A stretch of 64,000 bases of DNA from Semisulcospira habei (lineage: Eukaryota; Mollusca; Gastropoda; Semisulcospiridae), in assembly GCA_036245525.1 (NCBI GenBank), contig BTPG01000001.1, positions 180,198,749-180,262,748 of the forward strand, written 5' to 3'. The notes under the pieces were generated by a model. The model saw only the letters and a program-made list of their open reading frames with translations, searched no databases and had not been told where the DNA came from. This document shows, piece by piece, positions 1 to 11,680 of this stretch; the first letter of the stretch is position 1, and each line of letters opens with the position of its first letter. The position numbers and the translations under genes are program-made.

Positions 1-170
1 TAAAATGACATCTATACCATATATTTCATAACGTTTCATAACAAAAGAAATTGGAGTTTTCACAAAAGCACAAAACATGCACTTCATTCTACTTAAATGT
101 GATAATTCTGATGACAACAGATAAGGTTAACCCTTTGGCTGTCTGTATTGCACTTTAAGTCGCAATGATT

Positions 171-317
171 CCTGCAGGAATCATCACAATGTCAGGCAGT
201 ACTGATAGCCAGAGGGTGAAGCAGCGTACAGAGAAACTAAAACTGTACTAATCACTGTCAGTCTGTGTCCTGCAGGAATCATCACAATGTCAGGCAGTAC
301 TGATACTGATAGCCAGA
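171..317. repeat. Short direct repeat pair
   Basis: A segment beginning CCTGCAGGAATCATCACAAT occurs at 171-213 and again at 269-317, where a 6-base ACTGAT duplication lengthens it. The copies are nearly identical and about 98 bp apart. No coding content is seen. Confidence 0.65.
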
Positions 318-961
318 TTTCGCGTATTAGACTGGCTGGCGACACGCATTCAATATTAAGTTTTTTTTCACAAGCAGCGATGCTGCTGGCGGCGAATGAG
401 TTAAGCTATCACAGCTGATCCCCTGGGGTTTTTTTAATCAAGATTGAAAGCCGAAAATTTAATACATTGACATTTTATATAAAAAATGCACACATACACG
501 CTAGATGTTACAACAAAAATAAATAAACATACAGAAGAACCTGTTCTTGGCAATCACCATTTTTGCTAGAAGAAAGTGGCCTTAAAAATCTCATGCTCTG
601 TCAAGAGGGGTCATGAAGGGCAAACAGGGTCGCCTGGGCTGCAGGCACCTAAATGTTGGTCTGTAAAGACAGGTGATCTGCTGTAAGGGTGGTTGCTCAC
701 AACAGTTTCTGCTGTAGACTATAAAGTTACTGCTGTAGACTATAAAGTCTATACATGCAAATATTTCTCTCACACTCAACACACTTGCACATGCACCAAC
801 ACATGAGCAGAATTTGGAAAACTATGATAAATGTATAACAAATTTTAATTTGTGTCACCGTAAAGTGTGAATTCTTAGTAACTGTTCAAAAACCAAAAAG
901 CAAATTTAACCTGGTATACACAATCTGACTTCCATTCCAAATTCTGTATACTGACTAAAGT
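318..961. other. Unassigned AT-rich DNA
   Basis: I see no gene or clear element. A short duplicated phrase (GCTGTAGACTATAAAGT) occurs twice near 711-748. Confidence 0.5.
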
Positions 962-1031
962 TTTAGGTTAGTGCTGAAAAAGTAAGACAAGAGCAGAGGC
1001 TTTTCAGTGCAAGATACCAACATGCCAAAAA
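962..1031. repeat. Partial copy of the 1934-2206 MITE interior
   Basis: About 68 bases here match 2014-2083 almost perfectly (core GACAAGAGCAGAGGCTTTTC). The second occurrence lies inside the TIR-bounded element at 1934-2206, so this is probably a decayed fragment of the same family. No terminal repeats are visible here. Confidence 0.6.
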
Positions 1032-1050
1032 AAAAGACAACATTTACTCT

Positions 1051-1829
1051 TTAGCACCCAGCTTACTTACTTACTTACGCCTGTCACCCCTACCCGGGTA
1101 TAGGCCGTCGACGAGAGACCTCCAGCAACTCCTGTCCTGTGCTTCTCCTTCGATTCTACTCCAGGTGGTTCCCAGTCTCTTGATGTCTGCTTGGAGGTCT
1201 CGACGCCAGGAGTTTCTCGGCCTACCTCTTTTCCTCTTTCCCTGGGGGTTCCATGACAATGCCTGCCTAGTGATACTGGAAGCTGGCTTTCTCAGACTGT
1301 GACCGATCCATCCCCATCTTCTTCGCCCAATTTCATTCTCTGCTGTTATCTGCTCTGTTCTCTCCCAGAGTCTGACGTTGCTGATCTTCTCTGGCCAGTG
1401 GATTTTCAAAATTCTTCTAAGGCAACTGTTCATGAAGGTCTGTACTCTGTTGACTGTGGTTTTTGTCAATCTCCATGTCTCTGCTCCATATAGGAGAACT
1501 GCTTTTACATTGGAGTTGAAAATCCGGACTTTGGTGTGTTGTGACAGCTCTCTGGAACTCCACACTTTTTTCAACTGGAGAAAGGCTGCTCTGGCTTTAC
1601 CGATTCGTGCTCTGACATCTGCATCAGTGCCGCCTTTTTTGTCTATGATGCTCCCGAGATAGGTGAAGGACTCCACCTCCTCCAACGGGGTGCCAGCAAG
1701 CAAGACTGGTTCTTCCCTGGTTGCGTTCAGCCTCATTGTCTTTGTTTTCTGTTTGTGAATGGTGAGGCCCACTTTGGACGAGATGTCAGCAAGCCTCGTG
1801 GTCTTGTCCTGCATTGTTAGCACCCAGCT
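1051..1829 (-). mobile_element. 5'-truncated RTE-like retrotransposon with TSD
   Basis: A 753-bp insertion (1064-1816) on the minus strand is flanked by the perfect 13-bp duplication TTAGCACCCAGCT (1051-1063 and 1817-1829). Read on the minus strand it encodes the RT C-terminus: a YLGSIID segment, LLYGAETWRLT, a basic GKRKRGRPRNSW stretch, and GRGDRRK before the stop. It ends in (GTAA)n, with the stop codon formed inside that tail. The protein is almost identical to the ends of the full-length copies at 24362, 38185 and 52877. Heavy 5' truncation with an intact TSD is the usual outcome of aborted target-primed reverse transcription, so this is a recent dead-on-arrival copy. Confidence 0.9.
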
Positions 1830-1933
1830 GCTTAACAAATATTCATAAAATATAGTATTTATAATGATTTAACACCATGCAGGTGACAGAAGCTACACCA
1901 TGGCAGTATTATGTCCATTATCACAGTTAAGAA

Positions 1934-2206
1934 TACCCAACGGAGAAAGAAACACGCTTAGAAAAAACGGTACAACACAATTTATTAATATTTCGGGTAA
2001 ATACCCTTTGTTTCAGGTTAATGCTGAAAAAGTAAGACAAGAGCAGAGGCTTTTCAGTGCAAGATACCAACATGCCAAAAAACTATGTATACTGACTATT
2101 GAGTTGCCACATTCCTTCTGCATATGAACATAAGTAGCGGCTAATGTCTCTGTTTGTTTGTCTATTTTGACAAAGGGTATAAGCGTGTTTCTTTCTCCGT
2201 TGGGTA
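1934..2206. mobile_element. 273-bp MITE with 27-bp perfect TIRs
   Basis: The terminal inverted repeats are 1934-1960 (begins TACCCAACGG, ends AACACGCTTA) and 2180-2206 (its exact reverse complement). The interior is non-coding and AT-rich. The flanks do not show an unambiguous target duplication beyond a possible TA-type dinucleotide already counted in the TIR. Size and structure fit a non-autonomous DNA transposon; superfamily unassigned. Confidence 0.75.
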
Positions 2207-2720
2207 CTTCTTTGCATTTCACACGCTTGGCAGTCACCTTTTTGGTCTGGATTATTCATTATCACAGTTGTTGCTTGTTTACACGCAGGACTTGTGAAAC
2301 CAGAAACATAAACAGTTCATCAGCCAGTGGCATGACCCTTGATCTGTTCGTCACTGCTACATCCTCTGTAACATATTTATAATATGGCTGCCTCATACTT
2401 GCTGCACTTGTCTCAATGTAGTCAAAGAGTACTTTAAAAGTTGTGTATCAAATAGGTAGTCATCACTGGAAAATCGACTGACCCCCAAACCGCTCCAACT
2501 GTAGTCGCGTCACCTGGGCCTGTACTGCAAGAAGCTGCTGCTGTAGCTCCGTGATGCAGTCATTTAGCTGGTAGTGGTTGAACATTCATCCTGTGGTGCA
2601 GGTGCAGCTGCTACTGGGCGAGTGCTGTGGTCTTCAAGCACATCACTGCTGCTGGATCCACTGTTATCCTCGAAATCTGGTCTTGCCTTCAGCTTCCTGG
2701 AAAAAAGGGTGCATAATAAT
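2207..2720. other. Unassigned DNA
   Basis: No supported gene or element seen. Short open frames here have no recognisable domain. Confidence 0.5.
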
Positions 2721-3236
2721 AAATCACGGCTGTTTCAGTGAGAAACTGGGTCACAAGTCGTGCGCCCGCGCTGCCTCAGCCAGTCTCTCAGCTGTCAGGC
2801 TAGCTGATAAGCAGGCTTCCTGCTAGGCGCAGTACAGCAGGGAAAATGACTACCTTTTGTTTTTCATGACTTTCTTATTTACCGTTCAAGTGTGTGATGC
2901 AAAACTTTGTTTGTTTAAAAGCGGACATTCTGCCCGACACACTGACACCAAACACACTATAGTTGTGACAAACCAGTAGTGTCGGGCAGAATGTCCGCTT
3001 TTAAACAAACAAAGTTTTGCATCACACATTTGAACGGTAAATAAGAAAGTCATGAAAAACAAAAGGTAGTCATTTTCCCTGCTGTACTGCGCCTAGCAGG
3101 AAGCCCGCTTATCAGCTAGCCTGACAGCTGAGAGACTGGCTGAGGCAGCGCGCGCGCACGACTTGTGACCCAGTTTCTCGGCCCGCCTGGAAAAAACTAA
3201 GTGGCCACTTCTAGCGCTGGGCCAAACAGCCGTGAA
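2721..3236. repeat. Large imperfect inverted repeat (hairpin-forming)
   Basis: The left arm (2721-2940) and right arm (2979-3236) are reverse complements with few mismatches, separated by a 38-base spacer. The right arm carries roughly 45 extra bases near 3182-3227 that the left lacks. The innermost paired sequence is CTGCCCGACAC / GTGTCGGGCAG. A transcript would fold into a hairpin of over 200 bp. It may be a foldback transposon, a long-TIR MITE, or a local inverted duplication. Confidence 0.85.
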
Positions 3237-5220
3237 ATATATAGTGCAAAATACCTGCAGTGCAGGCTTTTAAGCCCTGTACAGTCTGAGACAAAATGAC
3301 CAAACTGGACAAAACTCATCAGACAGCAGCAACAAAATGTACATACAGATTCAAAATTGACAGCACCTGAACACATCCAATCCTCGAAAAACCAGCCATC
3401 GTGACCATATGAACGGGCAGGGGGTCTTCATACTGTTACAGTGAGACAGTTAAGAGACTGGAATGTGGCGAAACAGAGTGGTATGACTGGAAAAGATGTG
3501 TTTTTGAGCTGATGTAGCACCATTAGTGCTGCATACCCACAACCCCCTTCTCTCCATGCCAGTTCACATTTGACTCTAAAGCAACTTTGCCTGGACTGCA
3601 GCTTATGATAGTAAAATAGTATTGGAAGACATTTTAACTGTAAACCACACAGTTTGCTGACATCAACATATTCCTGTATTTATGTGAAGACTGCTCTAAT
3701 GAATCATGAAATGTGAACTGTCAGTCTGAAACATGTACTTACTTATTGGCACGTTTTAGCGGCGACAGAACTGGATGCTTCACTGGTGGTTTTTTCGGGT
3801 TTGAGTCTGTTTCCAGGTAAACACGCTTGGAACGACATCAGGTTTTAACTTTCTTTTAAGCTGTGTCCACACATAATCAGTTGGAACTGGAAGAAAATGG
3901 AGAAAACACACAACTGTGTGCTGTGTGATCTGGGGAAGAAAAATTTCATAGTTATAAATACTACCACTCAAAGTTCAATGTTTGAATACAAACAAACAAT
4001 TTGGTTAGTTTTGGATTCGTAGAAAACATTACAGATGCAAATTGTAAAGTACATCATGATGCATTGCAGTTTGCACAGTCTGAATGTTCGTTGTTTCCAT
4101 CTGTGGCTAGTTCAGTAGTTGTTTCTTGAAGACCTAAGAAAATAACAACTGGACGGCTCAAATACATTTCTAGACTTTACCCTGTCAGGAACTCAACAGC
4201 CGTCAAAGTCATTGTTCAATTCTGTTGTTTTTGTGCAATAAATAGTCATTAGTAAAACTGAGAGTAAACAACGTAGACCTACCTTGAAGTCTCGTCCTTC
4301 GTCGGGACGAATTCGGGTCTCTGTTGAGTTTCGGTTGCTTTAGGAAAAGTATGAAAAGAAAGTTTCATGATTTCATTATTCTGTGCCCTATTTGACATGC
4401 ACACAGGAACACAGCAATGGTGTTTCGATCTACTCATCCATTTTTTCTTCTCTGTGTACTACAGATAGCCTTGACCTCGAGTCCAATATTAAACAGAGCT
4501 GGGCATGGAGTTTAGTATTTGGCATCATTTATATTTGTTTCTCTTTTTCTTTTAATTTTGTACTGTGGTAATTGTGTAAAAAGTGATAAATTAGAATCAA
4601 GAGCTGCACTGAGCATGGATGAGACTAGGTCGCACTTTTAGTTTCGTATCCAGACTTGGAAAACTGCTTTCCCACCGAAGCCAGACAGTTGTAGACCAGG
4701 GGAAGTAACCTGTCGAAAAATATTTGGTATCTGGGAACATTGTTTTTTTCCCTTTATTTTCATTGCCTGAATCAGATTCAGTGAAAAAAACCTTGGGTTG
4801 GATATGAGAACATTTCAATGTTCCCAGATCCAGAGCATGTTCCCAGATTCACGCTCACAGGCATGCGGCTGTCCCCAGATACCATGCATTTCAAGAGTAT
4901 ATATTTATATAAATACACCAATAAAATTCACAGAAGAATATAAATAAACAGTGCATGCTCACTCAAATACTTCAATTGCACTTGCGTGATCGCGCACGCA
5001 CGCACACGCACATATACATAGAGAAATCCGTCGAAATACAGTGTCCTGATGCGTGAAGAACAAGACCCGCATTGCATAAAAATAATACAATGCTACAGGT
5101 TCTCCCCATCACGGAAATGGAAGCCACTATCTCCCGCAAAACCACGGCTGATAGATTAAAATTGAACATGCACCATACGACCGCTGACATTCAGCGCAGC
5201 GAAAAGACTGATTGTTTTTA
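3237..5220. other. Unassigned intergenic DNA
   Basis: AT-rich with no convincing coding region. Open frames of 60-75 codons show no recognisable domain. A minor local repeat of a TGTTCCCAGAT phrase occurs around 4818-4850. Confidence 0.5.
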
Positions 5221-5306
5221 AGAAGATTACAAAGTAGTAAAAGCACTGTGAAGGGAGAGAACTGTGCAGTATCAACCAATGATCATAGATCAAATTTGAT
5301 CGAAGC
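5221..5306 (+). repeat. Ancient retrozyme-family fragment
   Basis: The sequence follows the unit edge found at 23931 onwards: a TTACAAAGTA stretch, GCACTGT-AGGGAGAGAA, then ATGATCATAGATC and a GAAGCAC end. About a fifth of positions differ. Only this non-ribozyme part of the unit is retained; no hammerhead core is present. Confidence 0.6.
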
Positions 5307-5329
5307 ACGTCATATTCACTCCTCTGTTT

Positions 5330-5700
5330 AATTTTTCGGGGGACAGTTTTCTTAACAAAGTATGCATATTGAGCGTAAAAATGTGTGATCATTTCATTAA
5401 TTTCAATGTGACCCATAAGTTTAATTGCGCCTATTTTTAATTAAGAACATAAAAAGGGGGGATGGGGGAAATCTGTAAACAGGGGCTGCTGTTAAAGCTT
5501 CTACTGTCTGGAGTTGGAGGCACAATGTACCGATGACTTCTTCTTCAACAGAATTGCACGATTGAAGTCGACGGCACACTCAGCAGTCTTGTCAAACTCA
5601 GGGAAGTTGCATCTCAGGGAGGTGTCGTGTCTTCGATCCCTTTAATGTCCGTAAAATATGGACTGTATTCTGATCACAATGTGACCAATCAATATGTTTG
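5330..5700 (+). pseudogene. Decayed I/Nimb-like RT fragment
   Basis: The stretch 5330-5640 aligns in order with 49650-49850, including AAGCTTCTACTGTCTG and the codons for VKLREVASQGGVVS around 5588-5630. The latter resembles the conserved RT segment VPQGxVLSPxLF that precedes the (Y/H)ADD catalytic box. No ADD box remains, so this is a short relic. Confidence 0.5.
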
Positions 5701-5971
5701 CTGTTTCTTTAGTGGAGGAAAAAAAGTCAAAAATGATAGACTGGAGATATTTAGGAGATGTTTTATCTAGCGTAAGGCGGGTCTAGTAAGGTCTCCCTTT
5801 TTCTTTTCATTTATTTTCGTCTAGAAAGGAGTAAATATGAATATGCGTAATAAAATTTCATGGTTCCTAACAGCCAAAACAATGTTATAAAAATACTTAG
5901 TTTCCATATGTCAACAACGAGATCACCACTTCCACCCCCATATTTTGCCTACTTCTGCAACGTTAAATTCC

Positions 5972-6851
5972 TTGATCTATCTATCTATCCCGTAGTCACC
6001 ATTGATGACTTGGCAACCAGTTCCCTCCATTCCACTCTGTTCTCTGCCATTCTTAGTGTGTCCCTCAGCTTCAGTCCTGTCCTCCCATCTTTTTATCTGC
6101 CGGTCTTTCTCTCCTTCGCCCTCCTTGCACAGTGCCTTGCAGGATTGTCTTGGCAAGCCCTGCTGATCGCATACCATGCCCATACCGCTTCAGTTTGCGT
6201 TTTTTCACAATGGCTAATAGGGCCCGATGGCTAGCCTGATTCTGCTTCCCACTTCCTCGTTCGTGATGTGATCTCTGTACGAAATGCCAGCCTTCGAAAA
6301 CATCTCATTTCAGTGGCCTTTCGAGGTGTGAGGGACCATGATTCACAGGCATATAAGAACGGCACTAAGAAGAGCATCAGTCTGATCTTGGAGCAGGGTG
6401 TGATGTTTCTGTCCTTCTATATGGTCTTCAGTCGTGTCAGCACTGTTGTTGTCTGCTCGATCCTGGACAGTATTTCTGGTTTTGATCCCTCATCTGACAC
6501 AATGGCTCCTAAATATTTGAATTTCTTAAATGTTTCCAGTTTTGGGCCTCCAACCATGATTTCAGTGGCATTATTTCCATCCCAATCAGCGCAGAGAAAA
6601 GCAAACTGATGACCAATTCCTTGATGGCCGTCTTTAAATCTTATATTGTTCTGGCTGCCAGGTGAAGAGTTTGGTGTACAGGGGCGTGTCTTCTGGTCAG
6701 AACTGCCATCGGACCGCTTCTCTGTATGGACAGGACTGGAGAATGTGCTTAATTTTCTACGCCAAATTCGCATAGGGCTGTTTCCGCAAGAGCCAGTCTC
6801 ACGAGGTGAGCTCTTGTACAGCCCCCATCCCTCCACCAAATAACAGCGCAT
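5972..6851 (-). pseudogene. Decayed non-LTR retrotransposon ORF2 3' end
   Basis: Read on the minus strand this encodes a damaged RT C-terminal region: VGGPKLETFKKFKYLGAIVS, then EGSKPEILSRIEQTTT, then (after a frameshift) a LYACESWSLT-like segment and downstream basic/WRELV residues. This order (KYLG box, then LY-CE-W motif) is typical of APE-type non-LTR elements. The 3' end abuts a short (GATA)n run near 5972-5990. Several frameshifts and stops make it non-functional. It is a different family from the RTE copies at 24, 38 and 53 kb. Confidence 0.75.
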
Positions 6852-7985
6852 GCAAGTATTATAGTTGTAATTTAAATTTCTGAGTTTATGCGCCTCAGCA
6901 GATCCAAGTATATTCCGTCAGTAGTGAACCCGACTCTGTCTTTACCAGAACGAAAGAGGATGGAAAAGTGTGTTCATTATAGTACCTTTGCTGTTTGGCA
7001 GCTGCGTCCTACATAGTACGGACGGGCATCACTGGTCCTCATTCATCTCCTTAACCTCTCACGTGCTGGCTCCAAGCGTCACACTCTGGCAAAGTTCCAT
7101 GGCAAACCACCTCAGCTGGTGGGCTAAACCACGTGAGGGGGATGAGCTGGAGATCAGGCTTGATCCAACGGACAAATGTTGGGGAGTAAACCCTTCAAAT
7201 CAGGAGTGGAGCCCCGAAGGCAGACAGCTGCCTGTATTCACGCACTGTTCTGGCAGCTCCTGCAACCAAACTGGTGCCAAACGTATGCTTTGCATTCCTT
7301 TGGACTATATCAGCGAGGCCAAGAGGGGGATCTTGATGACTCGGCATCCGAGGATCTCCATACACTTCGCCCAGGCTTACGCCCTGGAGAGGTCACACGG
7401 ACTGACTCAGTAAGCGCATATATTCCATTGTTTTCCCAGACAGAAGGATGCCAACAACAACAATATGGTCATTAATGAAGGGTTACTGAAAAAGAAAAGA
7501 AACGGCTGAAACCACAATAGTGCATCTCCCTCCCCCTCCCCCACTCCGCCTGGAAATTAAAATTGTGTAAACTGAAAAAGAAAAACTAGGCACAGATTAT
7601 CATGGGTCACGGTCCTGTAACTTGCATGGCAAACTCCTGAGGATCTGTGCTTTTTCCCATCTGTAGAAAGGGCCACAAACACACTGTCCTAGATACAGTC
7701 ATACACTCACTGATACGCACCTCCTGTTTGGAATAAACATAGATCCTCATGGCGTCCGCTGATGCGAAAGCTCATGAGAATCATGCCTTTTGCCTGCCTC
7801 TATCATTATGCTGGTCATTACATAAAAGAAGCTGCGTGAGCTGATTCAGTGACTGCCTTCCACAGTGTATTAGACGCGTTGACAGCAAGTATAAACAAAC
7901 GGCTCTGCTGGAAAAAGGGGACAGAAACAGAAATGCGCGAGCTCACATTCCAGCGAATCAAAATGACTAGGCATTTCGGAGGTAC
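6852..7985 (-). repeat. Unknown repeat family, inverted copy 1
   Basis: Blocks 6860-6960, 7490-7640 and 7720-7985 are reverse-complement matches to blocks in 9391-10085 and 10092-10745, in the same relative order. Shared landmarks are the ATAGATCCTCATGGCG region (7741) and the TTTATTTCCAGGC-type region next to TTAAAATTGTGTAAACTGAAAAAG (7556). The segment 6990-7480 is not in the other copies and looks inserted; I do not recognise its short open frames. Confidence 0.7.
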
Positions 7986-8700
7986 AACTGAGTTGGAGGT
8001 TCAGACTTGGGCGTTTCTGACGGTTCTTGGTCTCCTCCTGTAATCCCCAGTGCTGTCGGTGTATATAGTAAGTCTCTTCATCGTGTGTGCTGCTCTGCGT
8101 TATAGTGTCCTCCATTTCCTAACTTGGGGTGCTCCAGATGGCTCTAAGAATGCCACTGCATCATTCTGCATCTTGTCAAGCCTGTTTTTTTTTGGTTTTG
8201 CAGGCAGTATTTCATGTTGTCGATGTATCTTGGTATCGCTCTACTGGTCTGACCGAGCTGGTGTTTGCTTGTGCCAGGATGCTGTAATTTTGCGCCAATG
8301 TGGTCCCCACCATTTTTTTTTTTTTCATCAGAGACTTTTTTTTTGCCGCAGCTCTAGCTTCCATGGCTTCGATGTGAGGTCTCCACGTGAATCCAGTAAT
8401 TTATTTGTTGCCATTAAAGTTGGCCTGTGTGTCTTTGGTAATAGAAGGTCTCCAGTCTCAAGTCAGTTTCTGATTGAAAGAGTTGAGTGATAATCTGTCA
8501 GTTCAGCTGCTGACTCTATTGGCAGCATCCTGGATTCTGTATGTTTTGTTGCGCTCCACACTGCAAAGTCATCCGCATTGAGGATGTTCGAGACGAACTT
8601 TGGTACTGCTGTACTGATGTCATTAACATAGACCAAGAACAGCATCAGACACATCACCTCCCTGAGATACATCTTCCCCGAGTTTACAAGACTGCTGAAT
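7986..8700 (-). pseudogene. Decayed I/Nimb-like non-LTR RT
   Basis: On the minus strand the frame ending near 8672 reads LREVMCLMLFLVYVNDIST then NILNADDFAVWS, an RT palm with an ADD box in the usual spacing after the LFLVYVNDI segment. The rest aligns collinearly, in reverse complement, with the copy at 49760-50510 (for example the GCCATCTGGAGCACCCCAA region). Frameshifts are frequent. The 5' part of the element is absent. Confidence 0.7.
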
Positions 8701-9271
8701 GTGCAGTGTACTTAAGGTTGTATGACACACCTCTTTCGCGCATCTTTTCTGCGCATTTAGATACCGCTATCTTGCGTCTGCCGTGACCTGAGACTGGAGT
8801 TCACCGAAAAAAACGCCATATGGCAGGTCGTATTGCAAACAAGCTCAATTTATCGATAATTGACGAAAGAGATATACTGTCTGAAATAGGTGTGTATTAT
8901 GTTTCTATGCATAAAATGTTTTGTTTCCTCAGAAATAAGATACTTTTGCATAAGTTGCGACAAGTCATTGAGCGTAACGCATAACCTGCGTGGCGCGAAA
9001 CAACACGTAATTTCCGAAGAAAAAAAAAAAAGAACGGGCCAACCAAACGGGAAGCAGTCTACGGTGGCAGCCACTCTCTTCAGACATTAGCAACGAAAGG
9101 GTAAACTAGATTAGAAAAAAAAGGGTGGTGGTGTTTGCTAAGTGACTAGAACATGTTACTAGTGGAAGCAAAATGTCGTACGTATAAGTGGCATATCTCA
9201 CTGGTTTTCCAACCCTTTATGCACCGTCGTGAGATGTCACCTGCACGGCGTAAAACCCCAATAGCTAACTG
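8701..9271. other. Unassigned DNA
   Basis: No recognisable gene, repeat unit or terminal repeat was found in this stretch. Confidence 0.45.
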
Positions 9272-9388
9272 TCCTTTTATTCATGGAAATTTAGGTCCCC
9301 ACAGTAGTATTGCCGTCGCCACTGCCTACCTGCAATGAAGAAGACTACATTTTATTGTGGGTTGACAGGGGCATGCATTCCAGTTCTA
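9272..9388 (+). repeat. Retrozyme-family relic lacking the ribozyme core
   Basis: The order CATGGAAATTTAGGTCCCCA, GCCTACCTGCAA, ACTACATTTTATTGTGG, GGGGCATGCATTCCA mirrors the 23.9-34.6 kb unit. The ~100 bases that contain the hammerhead core in intact units are missing between the first two blocks. Confidence 0.6.
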
Positions 9389-9390
9389 AC

Positions 9391-10085
9391 TCAGACTCCG
9401 AAAAGCCTAATCATTTTGATTCGATGGAATGTGAGCGCGCGCTCTTCTCGGTTTCGGTCCCCTTTTTTCAGCCGAGCGGTTTGTTTATAATTGCTGTCAT
9501 CGCGTCTAATACACTATGGAAGGCAGTCACTGAATCAGCTCGCGCAGCTTCTTGTGTGTAAGAACCAGCATAATGATAGAGGCAGGCAAGAGTCAGGATT
9601 CTCATGAGCTTTCGTATCTGCGGGCGCCATGAGGATCTATGTTTATTCCAGACAGGAGGTGTTTATCATTGAGTGTATCTCGGACAATGTGATAGTGGTT
9701 CTTTCTACAGATGAGAAAAGGCATAGATCCTCAAGAGTCCGCCACGCAAGTTACAGGAACGTGACCCATGAGAATCTGTGCCTAAGTTTTGCTTTTTCAG
9801 TTCACACAATTTTAATTTCCAGACTGAGTGGGGGAAAGGGAGAGAGATGCGCTATTGTGCTTTGCAGTGAGTTTCAGCCGTTTCTTTTGTTTTTCAGTAA
9901 CCGTACATCAATGACCATATTATAAATGAACACACTCCCCGCCCCCCCCCCCCCGCCCCCCTCCTTTTGTTCTGGTAAAGACAGTCGGGTTCACTACGGA
10001 ATATACTTGAATCTGCTGAGGCACATGTAATTCTGAAAACTCAAAAATTTAAAAAAGCCAGGTTACAAATTTAAAATATATACTG
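9391..10085 (+). repeat. Unknown repeat family, copy 2
   Basis: It begins CCGAAAAGCCTAATCATTTT and runs through a GGCGCCATGAGGATCTATG landmark to an AAATATATACT end. It is directly repeated at 10092-10745 and inverted at 6852-7985. A C-rich run interrupts it near 9943-9960. No protein domain is recognised. Confidence 0.8.
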
Positions 10086-10091
10086 ACAGTT

Positions 10092-10745
10092 CTCCGAAAA
10101 GCCTAATCATTTTCATTCGATGGGAAAATGTGAGCTCTATCTATTCTGTTTCTGTCCCATTTTTTTCAGCCTAGCGGTTTGTTTATAATTGCTGTCAACG
10201 CGTCTATTACACTATGGAAGACAGTCAGTGAATCAGCTCGCGTAGCTTCTTGTATGTAATGACCAGCGTAATGATAGAGCCAGGCAAGAGGCATGATTCT
10301 CATTAGTTTTCGCATCTGCGGGCGCCATGAGGATCTATGTTTATTCCTGACTGACAAAAGGTGCGTATCAGTGAGTGTATCTAATTCAGCGTGATAGTGG
10401 CCCTTTCTACTGATGAGAAAAGGCATAGATCCTCAGAAGTCCGTCATGCAAGTTACAGGATCGTGACTCATGAGAATCTGTGCCAAAGTTTTGCTTTTTC
10501 AGTTCACACAATTTTAATTTCCAGGCTGAGTGGGGGAGGGTGAAGGGAGATGCGCTTATTGTGGTTTGCAGTGAGTTGCAGTGAGTTTCAGCCGTTTCTT
10601 TTGTTTTTCAGTACCCGTACATCAATGACCTCTATCGTTCTGTTAAAGACAGATTCGGGTTCACTAGGGATACTTGGATCTGCACATTATTATACAGGCA
10701 GAAATTTAAAAGCCAGGTTACAAATTAAAATATATACTAAAATGG
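10092..10745 (+). repeat. Unknown repeat family, copy 3 (tandem to copy 2)
   Basis: It starts with the same CCGAAAAGCCTAATCATTTT as copy 2, only a few bases after copy 2 ends, so the two are in direct tandem. Divergence and small indels are moderate. Confidence 0.8.
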
Positions 10746-11680
10746 GCTTGGATAGGGCTATTATTTGGTTGAGGGCTGGAGACAGTACAAAGCTTTAGCC
10801 AGCCTTGAAGGCCGCTTTCATCGGAACTGCCGTCAGATGGCATGGCAGAAGGTTCTCTGTTCCGTCTGATGTGCACAGAGACAAATGAACCTATCAAGAA
10901 ACATTCATTCCACCGTTATCGCATACTTTCACGAGGATAAATATATTCTTGTTTTTACATCAGACGGATGGCATTCACTGCCTAGCAATGTTTGCCCATA
11001 ACCAAAGACAAAACTCCCCAAGAGGCATAGATCTTCATGAGTTCCGCGCAGAGTGCGGGGGCTTGTGAGAAGCTACATGTACTATATGTATCTTGGTGGC
11101 TAGTGTTGCCTCTATGCTGCTATGTTTACGCAGCCGGGATGAAATCGGGACCACCGAGCCCAAAACAAAACACCCATGGCTGTCAACACGTGCGATTCGA
11201 CGACCGTCCCGGCACTGCGGCGTAGAATAGCGCGATGCTCATGCTCCCTTTAGGTTCACGGCAGTGCAAACTCGAGTTTGGAGACTAACTGATTCCATGT
11301 CAGTCACCACCTAGAAGTAGAACATTTTAATACATTCTCGGAGAGCCTGTACTATACGGTAGAGGGTATGTAGTCGACATTAAACCCCCCAGTGCTTATT
11401 ATCTAGAAAAACGTACTGTGTGTAGGAAAAAGTCCTGCTAAAGGGGATTTGGCATTCCTTAGTAACTTAGTAACTTAGTTTGCTTGCTCATCCATTCTCT
11501 TACTTAGGAGATAGGTCCAGCATTTTTTTAGTTCAAGGATGGTGCCAGAATAGCTTGGCGGATGAGACGCCGATCTATTCTGGCACCACCCTTTATCTAT
11601 CATAGTCACATTTATTTCAAGCAGTGGGTGTATCAGGATTAAAAGGGTTACCTAGTACGTTATAGATATAAAAAAAAAAA
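10746..11680. other. Mostly unassigned DNA with a possible retrozyme scrap
   Basis: No gene seen. Near 11370-11410 a GTAGTCGACATT / CCAGTGCTTATTATCTAGAAAAAC order resembles the retrozyme unit edge at 12110-12180, but it is too short to be sure. Confidence 0.4.

Noticed and set aside
7176..7475. Possible host exon (frame with DLDDSASEDLHTLRPG)
   Set aside because: Short, no splice evidence and no family I can identify; it sits in an apparent insertion within a repeat.
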